A stretch of DNA of 58,734 nucleotides from Lentimicrobium sp. (GCA_023957275.1 JAMLHF010000023.1:1-58734); one strand, 5' to 3'; shown: positions 8,807 through 18,164, numbered from the stretch's first letter. Notes: a model not told the origin generated them from the sequence alone. Numbers and translations: made by a program.

Positions 8807-9541
8807 ATGAAAACCCCAATCAGGACCTTGCTCCTGCTTCTTATTTTCAGCATCGCCATGGGCTTTCTGGAATCGGCCGTGGTGGTCTATCTCAGGGAAC
8901 TATACTATCCCCTTGGGTTTTCATTCCCATTGGTCAGCATGGAACCTCAAATACTGATCACGGAGCTTTTGCGGGAAGCAGCTACCCTGATCATGCTGCT
9001 GTCTGTTGCCATACTCGCAGGCAGAAATACAGCTGAACGCTTTGCATATTTTCTTTTCTGTTTCGCCATCTGGGATATTTTCTACTATGTATTTCTATGG
9101 ATGCTTATCGGATGGCCTGCATCCCTTCTTGAGTGGGATATCCTCTTTCTGATCCCCGTTCCCTGGGCCGGGCCGGTGCTGGCGCCTTGCCTGCTCTCGC
9201 TGACAATGATATGTTATACCGGTTCCATTCTGGCCCTTCAGCAACAGCATTGTCCGGTAACGTTAAAATTCCGCGACTGGATCCTGATGACAAGCGGAAG
9301 CCTGATCATTATACTTTCCTTTACCATGCCGTATCTGAGACTTATGGCCGAAATGCCCGGCCGGACTTCATCTGAAGAACTGCTGCAAAAAATTTCCGCT
9401 TATATCCCCGGAAATTACAACTGGTTTTTGTTTGTCGCCGGAGAATTCATCCTGCTGACTACCATCCTCTTCATTATACGGCGATGCAGGAAGAACCGAA
9501 AATCTCCGGTACCGGGCCCTTTTGCTGATTCCATGGCATGA
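8807..9541 (+). CDS. Conserved multi-pass membrane protein
   Basis: A 244-residue integral membrane protein with about six or seven hydrophobic segments. Examples are LLLLLIFSIAMGFLESAVVV at the N-terminus, FAYFLFCFAIWDIFYYVFLW near residue 85, and a C-terminal helix before a basic tail RRCRKNRK. Conserved-looking loop features are a WDIFYY motif and LIPVPWAGPVLAP. I do not recognise a named family or function. It has its own promoter (8703-8734) and is followed by the nuclease-like gene after 45 bases, so the two may be co-transcribed. Confidence 0.8.
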   Translation: MKTPIRTLLLLLIFSIAMGFLESAVVVYLRELYYPLGFSFPLVSMEPQILITELLREAATLIMLLSVAILAGRNTAERFAYFLFCFAIWDIFYYVFLWMLIGWPASLLEWDILFLIPVPWAGPVLAPCLLSLTMICYTGSILALQQQHCPVTLKFRDWILMTSGSLIIILSFTMPYLRLMAEMPGRTSSEELLQKISAYIPGNYNWFLFVAGEFILLTTILFIIRRCRKNRKSPVPGPFADSMA

Positions 9542-9586
9542 CGATTTCTTTTACTACTTTTACTGCCATCAAGATCATCCGTAGCA

Positions 9587-10450
9587 ATGGCCAATCATAT
9601 TACCGTAAAGAAATCGTCCGGAGAAACTCAGGAATTTTCCGAAGAAAAACTTATTCAATCACTTCGCAATTCCGGTGCATCGGAAGAGATTATCCGGTCC
9701 ATACTGCCTGAAATCAGGAAATCGCTTTATGAAGGCATATCCACCAGGGTCATTTACCGCAAGGCCTTTGCCATGCTCCGCAGGCGGGTGAATGCACTGG
9801 CCGCGCGTTACAGCCTTAAAAATGCCATTATGGAGCTTGGGCCCACCGGATATCCTTTTGAAAAATTTGTCGGGGAACTGATGAAAAAAATGGGCTACGA
9901 AGTGCTTACCGGACAGATACTTCCGGGGAAATGCGTAAACCATGAGGTAGATGTGGTAGCATGGAAAGACAATCATAAGATTCTGATTGAATGCAAATAT
10001 CACAATACGGCAGGTAAAGTCAGCAGCGTACAGGTGCCCCTGTATATACAGTCACGTTTTCTGGATGTAAAATCCGTATGGGAAAGCCAGCAGGAGAATG
10101 CAGGCAAAACATATCAGGGATGGGTGGTTACCAATACCCGTTTTTCGGACGATGCTGAGGCTTACGGGAAGTGCGCAGGGCTCCACCTGATCGGGTGGAA
10201 CTATCCCCGACGGGGCAGCCTGAAGGAACTGGTGCAGCAAACGGGAAATTTTCCCATTACCGTAATCACTGGCCTCAATAAAAAACAGAAACAACAACTG
10301 ATTGACAAAGGTGTGGTACTCTGTTCAGGCCTTTGCGAAAAACCTGAATTGCTGAACAGCCTTTCACTCACCGCCAAAGCCAGAAATAAAATCATCCACG
10401 AAGTACGCACCCTGTGCAGTCTTGCCATAACCACCATTCTTCCGGATTAA
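9587..10450 (+). CDS. ATP-cone domain fused to Mrr-like PD-(D/E)XK nuclease
   Basis: A 287-residue two-domain protein. Residues ~4-85 match an ATP-cone (ITVKKSSGETQEFSEEKLIQSL... a helical nucleotide-binding module best known as the allosteric domain of ribonucleotide reductase and NrdR). Residues ~90-175 form an Mrr-like restriction endonuclease fold. FEKFVGELMKKMGYEV precedes the catalytic set EVDVVAW (Asp122) and ILIECKY (Glu135, Lys137), which is the complete PD-(D/E)XK signature. The C-terminal ~100 residues include WVVTNTRFSDDAEAYGKCAG, typical of Mrr-cat proteins. No methyltransferase gene is adjacent. A nucleotide-sensing DNA nuclease is a reasonable inference; the role in defence or DNA metabolism is open. 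Confidence 0.87.
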   Translation: MANHITVKKSSGETQEFSEEKLIQSLRNSGASEEIIRSILPEIRKSLYEGISTRVIYRKAFAMLRRRVNALAARYSLKNAIMELGPTGYPFEKFVGELMKKMGYEVLTGQILPGKCVNHEVDVVAWKDNHKILIECKYHNTAGKVSSVQVPLYIQSRFLDVKSVWESQQENAGKTYQGWVVTNTRFSDDAEAYGKCAGLHLIGWNYPRRGSLKELVQQTGNFPITVITGLNKKQKQQLIDKGVVLCSGLCEKPELLNSLSLTAKARNKIIHEVRTLCSLAITTILPD

Positions 10451-10775
10451 GACCGGCTCCATCACTTGGAAATCAACAAGATAGAGCTACTTACCATTTA
10501 AAGATAATCCCGGTTCAGTGTTCGTCCGGCACATGGATGATTGTGCATAATAAAAACAATTCACCGGTTCTGCATGGTCAAATGCTTTGTCCGGAGTAAA
10601 GGAAGTTTCGGTCAGCTCAACCCTGATAATTATTCTCCATACATGCATATAATTGCGTACTTTTGTAAATTGTATTGGGTAATCAACAGGCTTTCCGTCG
10701 AAATACCGTCACCGGGCATGATCATAATGCAGTTGGTAAAAACCTTTAACGACAGGCTGGTTTTTTGATTATCCG
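10451..10775. other. Intergenic region with a -7 element
   Basis: A 325-base gap without a credible gene. TACTTTTG at 10658-10665 fits the Bacteroidota -7 element on the plus strand and could drive the acyltransferase fusion gene with a long (~110-base) leader. No matching -33 box or strong hairpin was seen. Confidence 0.4.
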
Positions 10776-13268
10776 ATGTTCATATACAATAACTTTATGT
10801 TAAAAGAAGCGGGTCAGCATTCAGCCATTACATACGGGTCAGACAAACTGACTTATGAGCAGCTTTTCGGAAAGATCCACCATTTTGCCGGACTATATCA
10901 GGTTGAACCGGGGGCGCATGTGGTGATTTTCTCCGAGAACAGGCCATCATGGATTTATGCGTTTTACTCAGTCTGGAAAAAGGGAGCCGTGGCGGTTCCT
11001 GTCGATTATATGGCCACAGCGGCTGAGGTCGCCTATATACTGGGCGACTGTGATCCTTCAGCCATATTCTGTTCATCCGGCACTTCTGCCATTCTGCGCG
11101 AAGCAACCGGCTTATCGGGTTGTAATGCCCCTGTGCTTCTCCTCGACGACCATGAGGCCTCCGGTTGTGAACCACTGCCTTCGGCCGGGCTACCCGGGCA
11201 CCAGCCCGATGACACCGCGGTGATTATTTATACTTCCGGGACCACCGGCAGCCCGAAAGGCGTGATGCTTACTTTCAGGAACATCATTGTGAATATCGAT
11301 GCGGTAAGCAGGCATATTCCCATTTATAAATCCGACTCCCGTGTGCTTGTCCTGTTGCCATTACATCATGTGTTTCCATTGCTGGGAACCATGATTATCC
11401 CTTTGTACCTGGGCAGTATGATTGCGATTAGTCCGAGTATGGCTTCCGAAGACATCATCAGGACCCTGCAGGTGAATAAAGTCACCATATTGATCGGGGT
11501 TCCGCGGCTTTATGCCGCCATCCGGAAGGGGATTAAGGACAAGATTAACCAGAGTTCTTTGGCTACCCTGCTTTTCAGGATTGCCCGTAAACTCAACTCA
11601 AAGAAATTCTCAAAAACGGTTTTCGGCACGGTACACCGTAAATTCGGCGGTGCACTCGAAACGCTGGTTGCCGGTGGTGCGGCGCTGGATGTGGAAGTCG
11701 GCAATGACTTTAAAACCCTGGGCTTCGAGGTGCTTGAAGGATACGGTATGACTGAAGCGGCTCCCATGATCACATTCACCCGTCCCGGAAGGGTAAGAAT
11801 CGGATCTCCGGGCGAGTGCATGCCGGAGGTGCAGATTCAGATTATTGATGGTGAAATCGTCGCCAAAGGGCCGAACATCATGAAAGGCTATTACAAAAGC
11901 CCGGAAGCCACAGCTGAAGTGCTGAAAAACGGCTGGCTGTATACCGGCGACCTGGGGCATATTGACAAAGATGGTTTTCTTTATATAACAGGCCGGAAAA
12001 AAGAAATTATTGTCCTTTCAAACGGCAAAAATGTTAATCCTGTAGAACTTGAAGATGAGCTGCTTACATCACCTTATATAAAGGACTGCGGTATATTTTT
12101 TGAGAACGATCAGCTGCAGGCGATTATCCTTCCTGATCTGGCCGAATTGGCAGCAATCCCTGGTCGTGATGCAGAGGACATCCTTAAATGGGATGTGATT
12201 GAGCCATTCAACCGCAAGGTTTCCGCATACAAAAAAATCATGCGTATTCATGTGACCGATCAGGAACTTCCCCGGACCAGACTGGGGAAACTGCAGCACC
12301 ATAAATTGATCGAACTGGTTCACAAACAGCATATCAGCGACATCAGCCAGCCCGTTTTTGACCATCCTGAATACGCGCTGATCGCAGATTATCTGGAGAA
12401 GGAAAAGGGGCAGCGGGTGCTCCCCTCTTACCATCCGGAAATGGATCTGGGCATGGATTCTCTTGATAAAGTCGGATTCCAGGCCTGGTTACAGCAAACC
12501 TTCGGCATAGACCTGCCACCGCAAAAGATGGCCGAATTTGCCAGTCTGGCCCAATTGGCCGAATGGGTCAGCGATCATAAGGTCCGTATGGAAGAAGGGG
12601 ACGTTAACTGGAACGATATCCTCAGGGAAAAACTTGACCTGAAACTGCCCTCTACCTGGAAAATAGGCAGCCTTGCCTTCAGGCTTTCACGCCATCTGCT
12701 GCAGTTGTACTTCAGATACAGCAGCAAAGGGGTTGACAATATCCCCGAAGGCCCCTGCATCATCGCACCAAACCACCAGAGCTCCTTCGACGGTCTCTTC
12801 GTTGCTTCCATGATGAAAACCAGACAGATCAGGGAAACCTACTTCTATGCCAAGGAACAGCATTTCAGGCAGAAATTCCTGAAATACCTGGCTGCCAGGA
12901 ACAACATCATCATCGTAAACCTGAATGTTGATCTGAAGCAATCCATTCAGGCCCTTGCAGAAGTGCTGAGGCAGGAGAAAAAACTGATTATTTTCCCTGA
13001 AGGAACCCGTACATTGAACGGAGAACTGGGTCATTTCAAGAAAACCTTCGCCATACTCGCCAGCGAACTCGATGTACCCATTGTTCCCGTTGTGATTGAC
13101 GGTGCATTCAGGGCACTGCCGAAAGGGAAACGTTTTGCCCGCCTCTGGGCTAAGGTAAGGGTGGAGTTTTTGCCGGCAGTTTATCCTGAAGGCCGGAGCT
13201 ACGATGCAATTGCTGCGCTGGTGATGAATCAGATACAAAGAAAACTGTCAGGCAATGAACCGGACTAG
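10776..13268 (+). CDS. Acyl-AMP ligase / acyl carrier / PlsC acyltransferase fusion
   Basis: An 830-residue fusion likely to activate fatty acids and transfer them to lysophospholipid or glycerol-phosphate acceptors. An adenylating domain covers residues ~1-510, with P-loop IYTSGTTGSPKG near 150, GYGMTEAAP near 325, YTGDLG, and a C-terminal Lys before the linker (RTRLGKLQ). An acyl-carrier-like domain follows with MDLGMDSLDK; its Ser near residue 559 is the expected phosphopantetheine site. A PlsC/LPLAT domain follows, with NHQSSFD near 666 (NHxxxxD catalytic motif) and FPEGTRT near 740. The family resembles E. coli Aas, but there the acyltransferase is N-terminal; here it is C-terminal with an ACP in between. 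Confidence 0.88.
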   Translation: MFIYNNFMLKEAGQHSAITYGSDKLTYEQLFGKIHHFAGLYQVEPGAHVVIFSENRPSWIYAFYSVWKKGAVAVPVDYMATAAEVAYILGDCDPSAIFCSSGTSAILREATGLSGCNAPVLLLDDHEASGCEPLPSAGLPGHQPDDTAVIIYTSGTTGSPKGVMLTFRNIIVNIDAVSRHIPIYKSDSRVLVLLPLHHVFPLLGTMIIPLYLGSMIAISPSMASEDIIRTLQVNKVTILIGVPRLYAAIRKGIKDKINQSSLATLLFRIARKLNSKKFSKTVFGTVHRKFGGALETLVAGGAALDVEVGNDFKTLGFEVLEGYGMTEAAPMITFTRPGRVRIGSPGECMPEVQIQIIDGEIVAKGPNIMKGYYKSPEATAEVLKNGWLYTGDLGHIDKDGFLYITGRKKEIIVLSNGKNVNPVELEDELLTSPYIKDCGIFFENDQLQAIILPDLAELAAIPGRDAEDILKWDVIEPFNRKVSAYKKIMRIHVTDQELPRTRLGKLQHHKLIELVHKQHISDISQPVFDHPEYALIADYLEKEKGQRVLPSYHPEMDLGMDSLDKVGFQAWLQQTFGIDLPPQKMAEFASLAQLAEWVSDHKVRMEEGDVNWNDILREKLDLKLPSTWKIGSLAFRLSRHLLQLYFRYSSKGVDNIPEGPCIIAPNHQSSFDGLFVASMMKTRQIRETYFYAKEQHFRQKFLKYLAARNNIIIVNLNVDLKQSIQALAEVLRQEKKLIIFPEGTRTLNGELGHFKKTFAILASELDVPIVPVVIDGAFRALPKGKRFARLWAKVRVEFLPAVYPEGRSYDAIAALVMNQIQRKLSGNEPD

Positions 13269-13415
13269 TATGTGAATACATCCGCACCTTGTCCATCCGG
13301 CGGCCGCTGCACCCCGCAGGCCTGAGCCCTCTTTCTTTTCCATCACCGGTGAACGCACAAAAGCAGGCTTCCGGAGCTTCTATGCGAATTCCATTGATTG
13401 CCCCATGGCTTTTTA

Positions 13416-13423
13416 TACCTTTG
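13416..13423 (+). promoter_or_regulatory. Bacteroidota -7 element (TACCTTTG)
   Basis: TACCTTTG is a consensus -7 box 19 bases before the ilvA ATG. A partial -33 (ATTG, ending at 13396) sits 19 bases upstream. Confidence 0.5.
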
Positions 13424-13442
13424 CAGCACAAACATCCATGCC

Positions 13443-14678
13443 ATGTCAGTAGCCGTAAACCAAAAACCACTGCCCCGTTTTTCGGACATCATCAATGCAC
13501 AGTCAACACTCAGCAAGGTAGTTAAACAAACCCCGCTTGAGCGGAGCAAGTCTTTCTCGGCCATGTCGGGCGCTGATGTTTACCTTAAGCTTGAGAACTT
13601 CCAGACGACAGGTTCTTTTAAAGTCAGGGGTGCATACTACAAAATCAGCAACCTCACCAAGGAGGAGTCGGCCAAAGGCGTACTGTGTGCTTCTGCCGGC
13701 AACCATGCCCAGGGTGTTGCCTATGCAGCCACGAAGCTTGGGGTGAAAAGCACGGTGTTTATGCCGGTTTTTGCCCCACCGCTCAAGGTAATTGCCACCC
13801 GATCTTACGGCGCCGAAGTGGTGCTTACCGGCGACACTTTTGACGATGCCTTTAACGCCGCGCTGGAATTTCAGCAGAAAACGGGGGCCACGTTTGTGCA
13901 TCCGTTTAATGATCCTCATATTATTGCCGGTCAGGGAACGGTTGGCCTTGAAATCTTTGAGCAGCTGCGTGAAGTAGATGATGTACTGGTTCCCATCGGT
14001 GGTGGCGGGCTGATTGCGGGAATCGCCATTGCCCTGAAGCAGCTTAACCCGGGCATCCGTATTATCGGTGTTGAGGCCGACGGCGCGCAGTCGATGAAAG
14101 TCTCCATAGAAAAGGGTGAACCTACCGCCCTTACTTCCGTTAATACCATTGCCGACGGCATCGCGGTAAAATCGCCGGGCAACCTCACTTTTGAAGCGGC
14201 CAGCAAGCTGGTGGACGAATTTGTGGTGGTCAACGATGCTGAAATGGCCCGTACCGCCTACCTCCTGCTGCAGCGCGCAAAAATTCTCACCGAACCTTCG
14301 GGGGTTGCCGCGATGGCTGCCATCCTTTATCAGAAAACCAATATAAAAGGACGAAAAGTCGTACCCGTCATCAGCGGAGGCAACATCAATATGAGCATCC
14401 TGGAGCAGATCCTTGACAAAGGGGTTATGGACGAAGGGCTGAGGGCGCGCATTCAGGTGCTGATCCCCGACCAGGCCGGAATGCTGAAATCCATCATTTC
14501 CATTCTTGAAAAAATGAAGGCAAGCATTCACGACATTGAACATGAACGTTCTACAACCAGTGTGCCTGTCGGATATGTGCAGGTAACCATTACCTTCAAC
14601 CTTCAGGATACCACTCAGTTGCCTACCCTGCTGACGGAACTTGACAAAAAAGGAATGCAGTATCAGGTGCTCCGGTAA
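13443..14678 (+). CDS. ilvA: Threonine ammonia-lyase
   Basis: A 411-residue PLP enzyme that deaminates threonine to 2-oxobutanoate, the first step toward isoleucine. The PLP lysine lies in TTGSFKVRGAY near residue 58, the phosphate-binding loop is GGGGLIAG, and SAGNHAQGVA is the conserved Asn/His loop. Residues ~330-411 form an ACT-like regulatory domain (RIQVLIPDQAGMLKSIISIL...). The length of ~400 with a single ACT-like domain separates it from the 330-residue catabolic TdcB and the 500-residue E. coli IlvA. The start at 13443 (MSVAVNQ) is preferred because it lies just after a -7 box; longer readings would extend through the promoter. No other branched-chain genes are nearby. Confidence 0.93.
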   Translation: MSVAVNQKPLPRFSDIINAQSTLSKVVKQTPLERSKSFSAMSGADVYLKLENFQTTGSFKVRGAYYKISNLTKEESAKGVLCASAGNHAQGVAYAATKLGVKSTVFMPVFAPPLKVIATRSYGAEVVLTGDTFDDAFNAALEFQQKTGATFVHPFNDPHIIAGQGTVGLEIFEQLREVDDVLVPIGGGGLIAGIAIALKQLNPGIRIIGVEADGAQSMKVSIEKGEPTALTSVNTIADGIAVKSPGNLTFEAASKLVDEFVVVNDAEMARTAYLLLQRAKILTEPSGVAAMAAILYQKTNIKGRKVVPVISGGNINMSILEQILDKGVMDEGLRARIQVLIPDQAGMLKSIISILEKMKASIHDIEHERSTTSVPVGYVQVTITFNLQDTTQLPTLLTELDKKGMQYQVLR

Positions 14679-14778
14679 ATTGTAACAAAGCCGGCTTACC
14701 TCTGTTAAAAGGATTTTACCACTTATAAACCAGATACACTCCCAAACTCACCGTCAGCCTGCCGGGCTTAAAGAAAAT

Positions 14779-15270
14779 ATGAAAAAAATCGGCTTACTTT
14801 CAGATACGCATGGTTATTTGCCTGGCAAAGCACATTCATTTCTGGCTGATTGTGATGAAATATGGCATGCCGGTGACATTGGAGACCTGGAGACGGCCAA
14901 AGCGCTGGCCTCCCTGAAACCCTTAAGGGCTGTTTACGGCAACATCGACGGAACCGGCATCCGTTCGTTCTATCCGCTTTATCAGGAATTTACCTGTGAA
15001 AAAGTGAAGGTGCTGATCATCCACATCGGCGGATACCCGGGAAAATATTCAAGAGAAGCGCGGGAACTGATCGACCGCATAAAACCAAAATTATTCATCT
15101 CGGGCCACTCCCACATCCTGAAGGTGATGAATGATCATAAAAACGGATTGCTCCACATCAATCCGGGAGCGGCTGGAAAATCAGGATTTCATCAAATTTC
15201 TACCATCGTGCGGTTTATCATCGATGATGAAAATATCCGCGATCTGGAAATCCTGGAAATACCGAAATAA
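14779..15270 (+). CDS. YfcE/MJ0936-type metallophosphoesterase
   Basis: A 163-residue phosphodiesterase of the calcineurin-like superfamily, size typical for the YfcE/MJ0936 group. Metal ligands are visible in order: LLSDTHG (Asp8, His10), HAGDIGD, VYGNIDG, then IIHIGGYPGK and the SGHSHI motif near the C-terminus. It should hydrolyse phosphodiesters such as cyclic nucleotides or nucleic-acid-derived substrates, but the natural substrate is unknown. The gene lies 100 bases after ilvA and converges with the DUF4293 gene, 4 bases apart. Confidence 0.9.
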   Translation: MKKIGLLSDTHGYLPGKAHSFLADCDEIWHAGDIGDLETAKALASLKPLRAVYGNIDGTGIRSFYPLYQEFTCEKVKVLIIHIGGYPGKYSREARELIDRIKPKLFISGHSHILKVMNDHKNGLLHINPGAAGKSGFHQISTIVRFIIDDENIRDLEILEIPK

Positions 15271-15274
15271 TTAT

Positions 15275-15748
15275 TTAACGGAGACGGTCAGCAGCGCGCA
15301 CAAGGGCCTCATCTTTACGTATCCCCCTGAATGCCAGCACATACATCACCAGGCTGACCAGCATAAGATATATGGCCGGATGATTGAAGTCTGCTTCAAT
15401 GCCGGTAGCTTTGGTGATGGCAGTTCCTAGTTGAAAGAACACCAGTGCGATGGCAACCAGCAACAGGCCTACGAGAAATCTGACAAGTTTAAGTTGCGAT
15501 TTGCGGTTTTTGTATAGGAAAATGCACAATACTGACATCACTACCACAGCGATCACAACAATCTGAAGTCCGATGAGGATTTTGTCTGAAATTCCCAGCT
15601 GCGGACTTGAACTGTCGATGATGCCTTTCATGTATATTTCAAGGTATATCTGATTATTATCAATAAAGCTGAGCAGTGGGAGAAAAAAAGCAACAGAAAG
15701 TGCAATCGCCCCAAGGGCCAGGTAAAGGGTCTGGATTCGCTGGATCAT
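15275..15748 (-). CDS. DUF4293 membrane protein
   Basis: A 157-residue membrane protein. The N-terminus MIQRIQTLYLALGAIALSVAFFLPLLSF and the four-helix layout match the Bacteroidota family DUF4293. Helices lie at about residues 5-28, 52-77, 85-105 and 120-140, and the tail ends in basic residues (DRLR). Function is unknown for the family. A -7 box lies 18 bases upstream on the same strand, so it is likely transcribed alone. Confidence 0.85.
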   Translation of the reverse strand: MIQRIQTLYLALGAIALSVAFFLPLLSFIDNNQIYLEIYMKGIIDSSSPQLGISDKILIGLQIVVIAVVVMSVLCIFLYKNRKSQLKLVRFLVGLLLVAIALVFFQLGTAITKATGIEADFNHPAIYLMLVSLVMYVLAFRGIRKDEALVRAADRLR

Positions 15749-15766
15749 GACTGATTATGTTTTTTG

Positions 15767-15774
15767 CAAAGATA
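15767..15774 (-). promoter_or_regulatory. Bacteroidota -7 element (TATCTTTG, minus strand)
   Basis: Reverse complement TATCTTTG ends 18 bases before the ATG of the DUF4293 gene. No -33 TTTG was recognised. Confidence 0.5.
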
Positions 15775-15831
15775 AAACTGTATGGCTTATGTAAAGCATG
15801 AATATGCAATTATACGCTGTTGAAAATCGCT

Positions 15832-15839
15832 TAACTTTG
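15832..15839 (+). promoter_or_regulatory. Bacteroidota -7 element (TAACTTTG)
   Basis: TAACTTTG lies 111 bases before the first gene of the glycan cluster and points toward it. It is the best candidate promoter for 15951-18087, but no -33 box was seen. Confidence 0.35.
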
Positions 15840-15950
15840 CAACGGTTTTAGATGTTGATAACTACTGGTCCATCTGCACACTGAAGATCAGGATCAGTTT
15901 CCGAAAACCATTAAAATGCCTGTATTGACAAAAGCACTCGCCCCGGAAGC

Positions 15951-17432
15951 ATGATAAAACCGGCTGTTTCAGTTAAAATCGCCCTGATTGCCGTTGCCCT
16001 GTTGTACCTTTACAGCCTCTGGCACCGTGAGCCCGATGTGGATGATGCATGGATAGGTGAACATGCATACTGGCTCGTTGAAAAAGGGTATGTGAAGTCC
16101 GAGCTGATGCATGGAATAACCAATCAGCATGTCAGGAACATTGTCCATCATAAGCTTTTCACCCTGAACGGTGCACTTTTCATCGTACTTTTTGGCTTCT
16201 CGCTCTGGACACTCAAGTCTGTCAGCCTGATGTGGCTGATGATCTTTTCAATTATATTTTTCATCACCATCCGGCGGAAAGAAGGTTCTCCTGCAGCCTG
16301 GTTCGCGATGTTGCTGATGGCTGTCAATGCTTTTATTTTTCAGTATTCGTTCGTTTACCGGCCTGAAATCATGGTAATGACGCTGGGCTTCATCTCATGG
16401 CTTTTCCTCGATCAGTATCTTCAAAACAAAAAAATTTATACCCTGATCTTCAGTGGAATTTTTGCCGGACTTGCCGCGTCCGCCCACCTGAACGGATTGA
16501 TTTTTATTATGGCCGGCGGACTACTCTTATTGTGGAACAGGAAGCTGCTTCCGGCAATTATTTTCGGGCTGTCTGTTCTACCTTCACTTATGATTTACTT
16601 TTTTGATTTCACCCGTGAATACGGATTTTCTTACTGGCTCTATCAGTTAAACGACGCTCCGGCGCTGCATAAATCTTCGATCCTGCCGCATTCGCTCTCT
16701 TTCTTCGGAAAAATTTTCAGGGAGCATATGCGCTTTTTCCACAGCCCGGCGGAAATCAGTCAAAGCCTGTTGCTGTTGTTCTGCCTCATATTGGGCTACC
16801 CCTTCCTGAAGCAAAAGAAGGCTTTGCTGCGTTATTTCCTGTTGCTGGTAATTTCCCTTTCGCTGGTGGCGGTGCATACCACTTCAAAGTATATGCTGAT
16901 GTATATGCCATTTATACTCTATATCATCACAATTACCTTCGTTCATATTTATAACGGACGAAAAACGGAACAGAAACTGCTGAGGGGCATTCAGGTAAAA
17001 AAAGCCTGGCCATGGGCGGTCGCTTTACTGTTCATCTATTTTTCCATCGGTATGATCCGGAATATTCAGATCAGCACCAGGAAATTCGATCCCGGAAAAC
17101 ATGCTGAACTTTCAAATAAATACATAGATGCCCGGCAAGACACCGTTCGCGTGATTGCGCCCATGGACTTCATCTTCAACGAAATAGAACATTTCGGGAG
17201 GATTCAGGGAGACCTGAGTTTCGCAGATATGCAGAAAGCAGGGCACGACCTGCATGGCAAGTCATTTCTGAAGATGGCCGACAGCCTGGGAATACACTAC
17301 CTTTTGCTGAGCGATCATTACCTTGAAAAATTCGGGCTGGACGGGTTTACCGTCGCTGACTTCCGGAGCGCGGGATTTACCATAGCCGGAAAAGAAGAGA
17401 ACCTGCAGATTATAAAAAATGAAGAACCTTAA
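15951..17432 (+). CDS. GT-C type membrane glycosyltransferase (GT39/ArnT-like)
   Basis: A 493-residue polytopic membrane protein with about ten or eleven hydrophobic helices and a soluble C-terminal domain from roughly residue 375. The first extracytoplasmic loop carries EPDVDDAWIGEHAYWL (residues ~27-42), the acidic metal/substrate motif expected of GT-C enzymes using polyprenyl-phosphate sugars. The sugar and acceptor are unknown. It opens a co-directional glycan assembly cluster; the next gene overlaps its end by 14 bases. Confidence 0.78.
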   Translation: MIKPAVSVKIALIAVALLYLYSLWHREPDVDDAWIGEHAYWLVEKGYVKSELMHGITNQHVRNIVHHKLFTLNGALFIVLFGFSLWTLKSVSLMWLMIFSIIFFITIRRKEGSPAAWFAMLLMAVNAFIFQYSFVYRPEIMVMTLGFISWLFLDQYLQNKKIYTLIFSGIFAGLAASAHLNGLIFIMAGGLLLLWNRKLLPAIIFGLSVLPSLMIYFFDFTREYGFSYWLYQLNDAPALHKSSILPHSLSFFGKIFREHMRFFHSPAEISQSLLLLFCLILGYPFLKQKKALLRYFLLLVISLSLVAVHTTSKYMLMYMPFILYIITITFVHIYNGRKTEQKLLRGIQVKKAWPWAVALLFIYFSIGMIRNIQISTRKFDPGKHAELSNKYIDARQDTVRVIAPMDFIFNEIEHFGRIQGDLSFADMQKAGHDLHGKSFLKMADSLGIHYLLLSDHYLEKFGLDGFTVADFRSAGFTIAGKEENLQIIKNEEP

Positions 17433-18087
17433 AGAATCCGGTCTGAGCCCGGTCAGGAATATCATCTGGGATTTTAACGGAACACTGCTGAATGATCTGG
17501 ATATCTGCATTGACTCCATCAATACCCTGCTGGAGCGCCGCAGCCTGAGCCGGCTTGACAGGAAACGTTATCTTGAAATTTTTACATTTCCCGTCAGGGA
17601 CTATTACAGCATTGCCGGTTTTAATTTCGAAAAAGAATCTTTTGAAACCGTTGCCGTTGAGTTTATGGACCTGTACCTTGACAAAGTATCCGGATCCCCG
17701 TTGCATCAGGGTGTTAAGGAAGTGCTGATGCATTTTACCGGAAAGGGATTCAGACAGATCATCCTGTCGGCTATGGAACAGGAGGAGTTGACGAAACTGG
17801 TCCGGAAGAACGGCATCGCACCATTTTTTGAGCGGGTTTTCGGCATCAGCGATCATCTTGGGGGTGGAAAGCTGGGTCTGGCCGGCAGGGCTATTACCGA
17901 TACAGGGTTTATTCCGGAACAGAGTTGCCTGATCGGCGACACCCTTCATGACGCCGAAGTAGCCGAAAAGCTTGGAATTGCATGCATACTCATCGCCGAC
18001 GGACACCAGTCGGAAAACCGACTGCGTGCCTCCGGGCATCCTGTGCTGCAATCGGTTGCAGAACTTCCCGCCCTGCTTGCCGGCTGA
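17419..18087 (+). CDS. HAD-superfamily phosphatase (Gph-like)
   Basis: A 222-residue HAD hydrolase. Motif I is IWDFNGTLLND (residues ~14-24; nucleophile Asp in DFNGT, where Asn replaces the more usual Asp+2). Motif II Ser is in IILSAMEQEE, and motif IV is LIGDTLHDAEVA. The DxNGT variant occurs in some HAD phosphatases, but loss of the general-acid Asp could lower or alter activity. Substrate may be a sugar phosphate given the glycan neighbourhood, or phosphoglycolate by family resemblance. It overlaps the preceding GT-C gene by 14 bases, implying coupled translation. Confidence 0.85.
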   Translation: MKNLKESGLSPVRNIIWDFNGTLLNDLDICIDSINTLLERRSLSRLDRKRYLEIFTFPVRDYYSIAGFNFEKESFETVAVEFMDLYLDKVSGSPLHQGVKEVLMHFTGKGFRQIILSAMEQEELTKLVRKNGIAPFFERVFGISDHLGGGKLGLAGRAITDTGFIPEQSCLIGDTLHDAEVAEKLGIACILIADGHQSENRLRASGHPVLQSVAELPALLAG

Positions 18088-18156
18088 CCATCCGGATGCA
18101 ATATGCTCCCCGCTTTTCCGTCAGGCCTGATATTGCCAGCAACCCTTCTATTTTTG

Positions 18157-18164
18157 TACCTTTG
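18157..18164 (+). promoter_or_regulatory. Bacteroidota -7 element (TACCTTTG)
   Basis: TACCTTTG lies 18 bases before the GT4 ATG at 18183; a second overlapping match TATTTTTG is at 18149-18156. This supports the start at 18183 rather than a longer reading that would overlap the HAD gene. Confidence 0.5.

Noticed and set aside
13503-14543. 346-codon minus-strand open frame
   Set aside because: Antisense shadow of ilvA with no recognisable motif or promoter.
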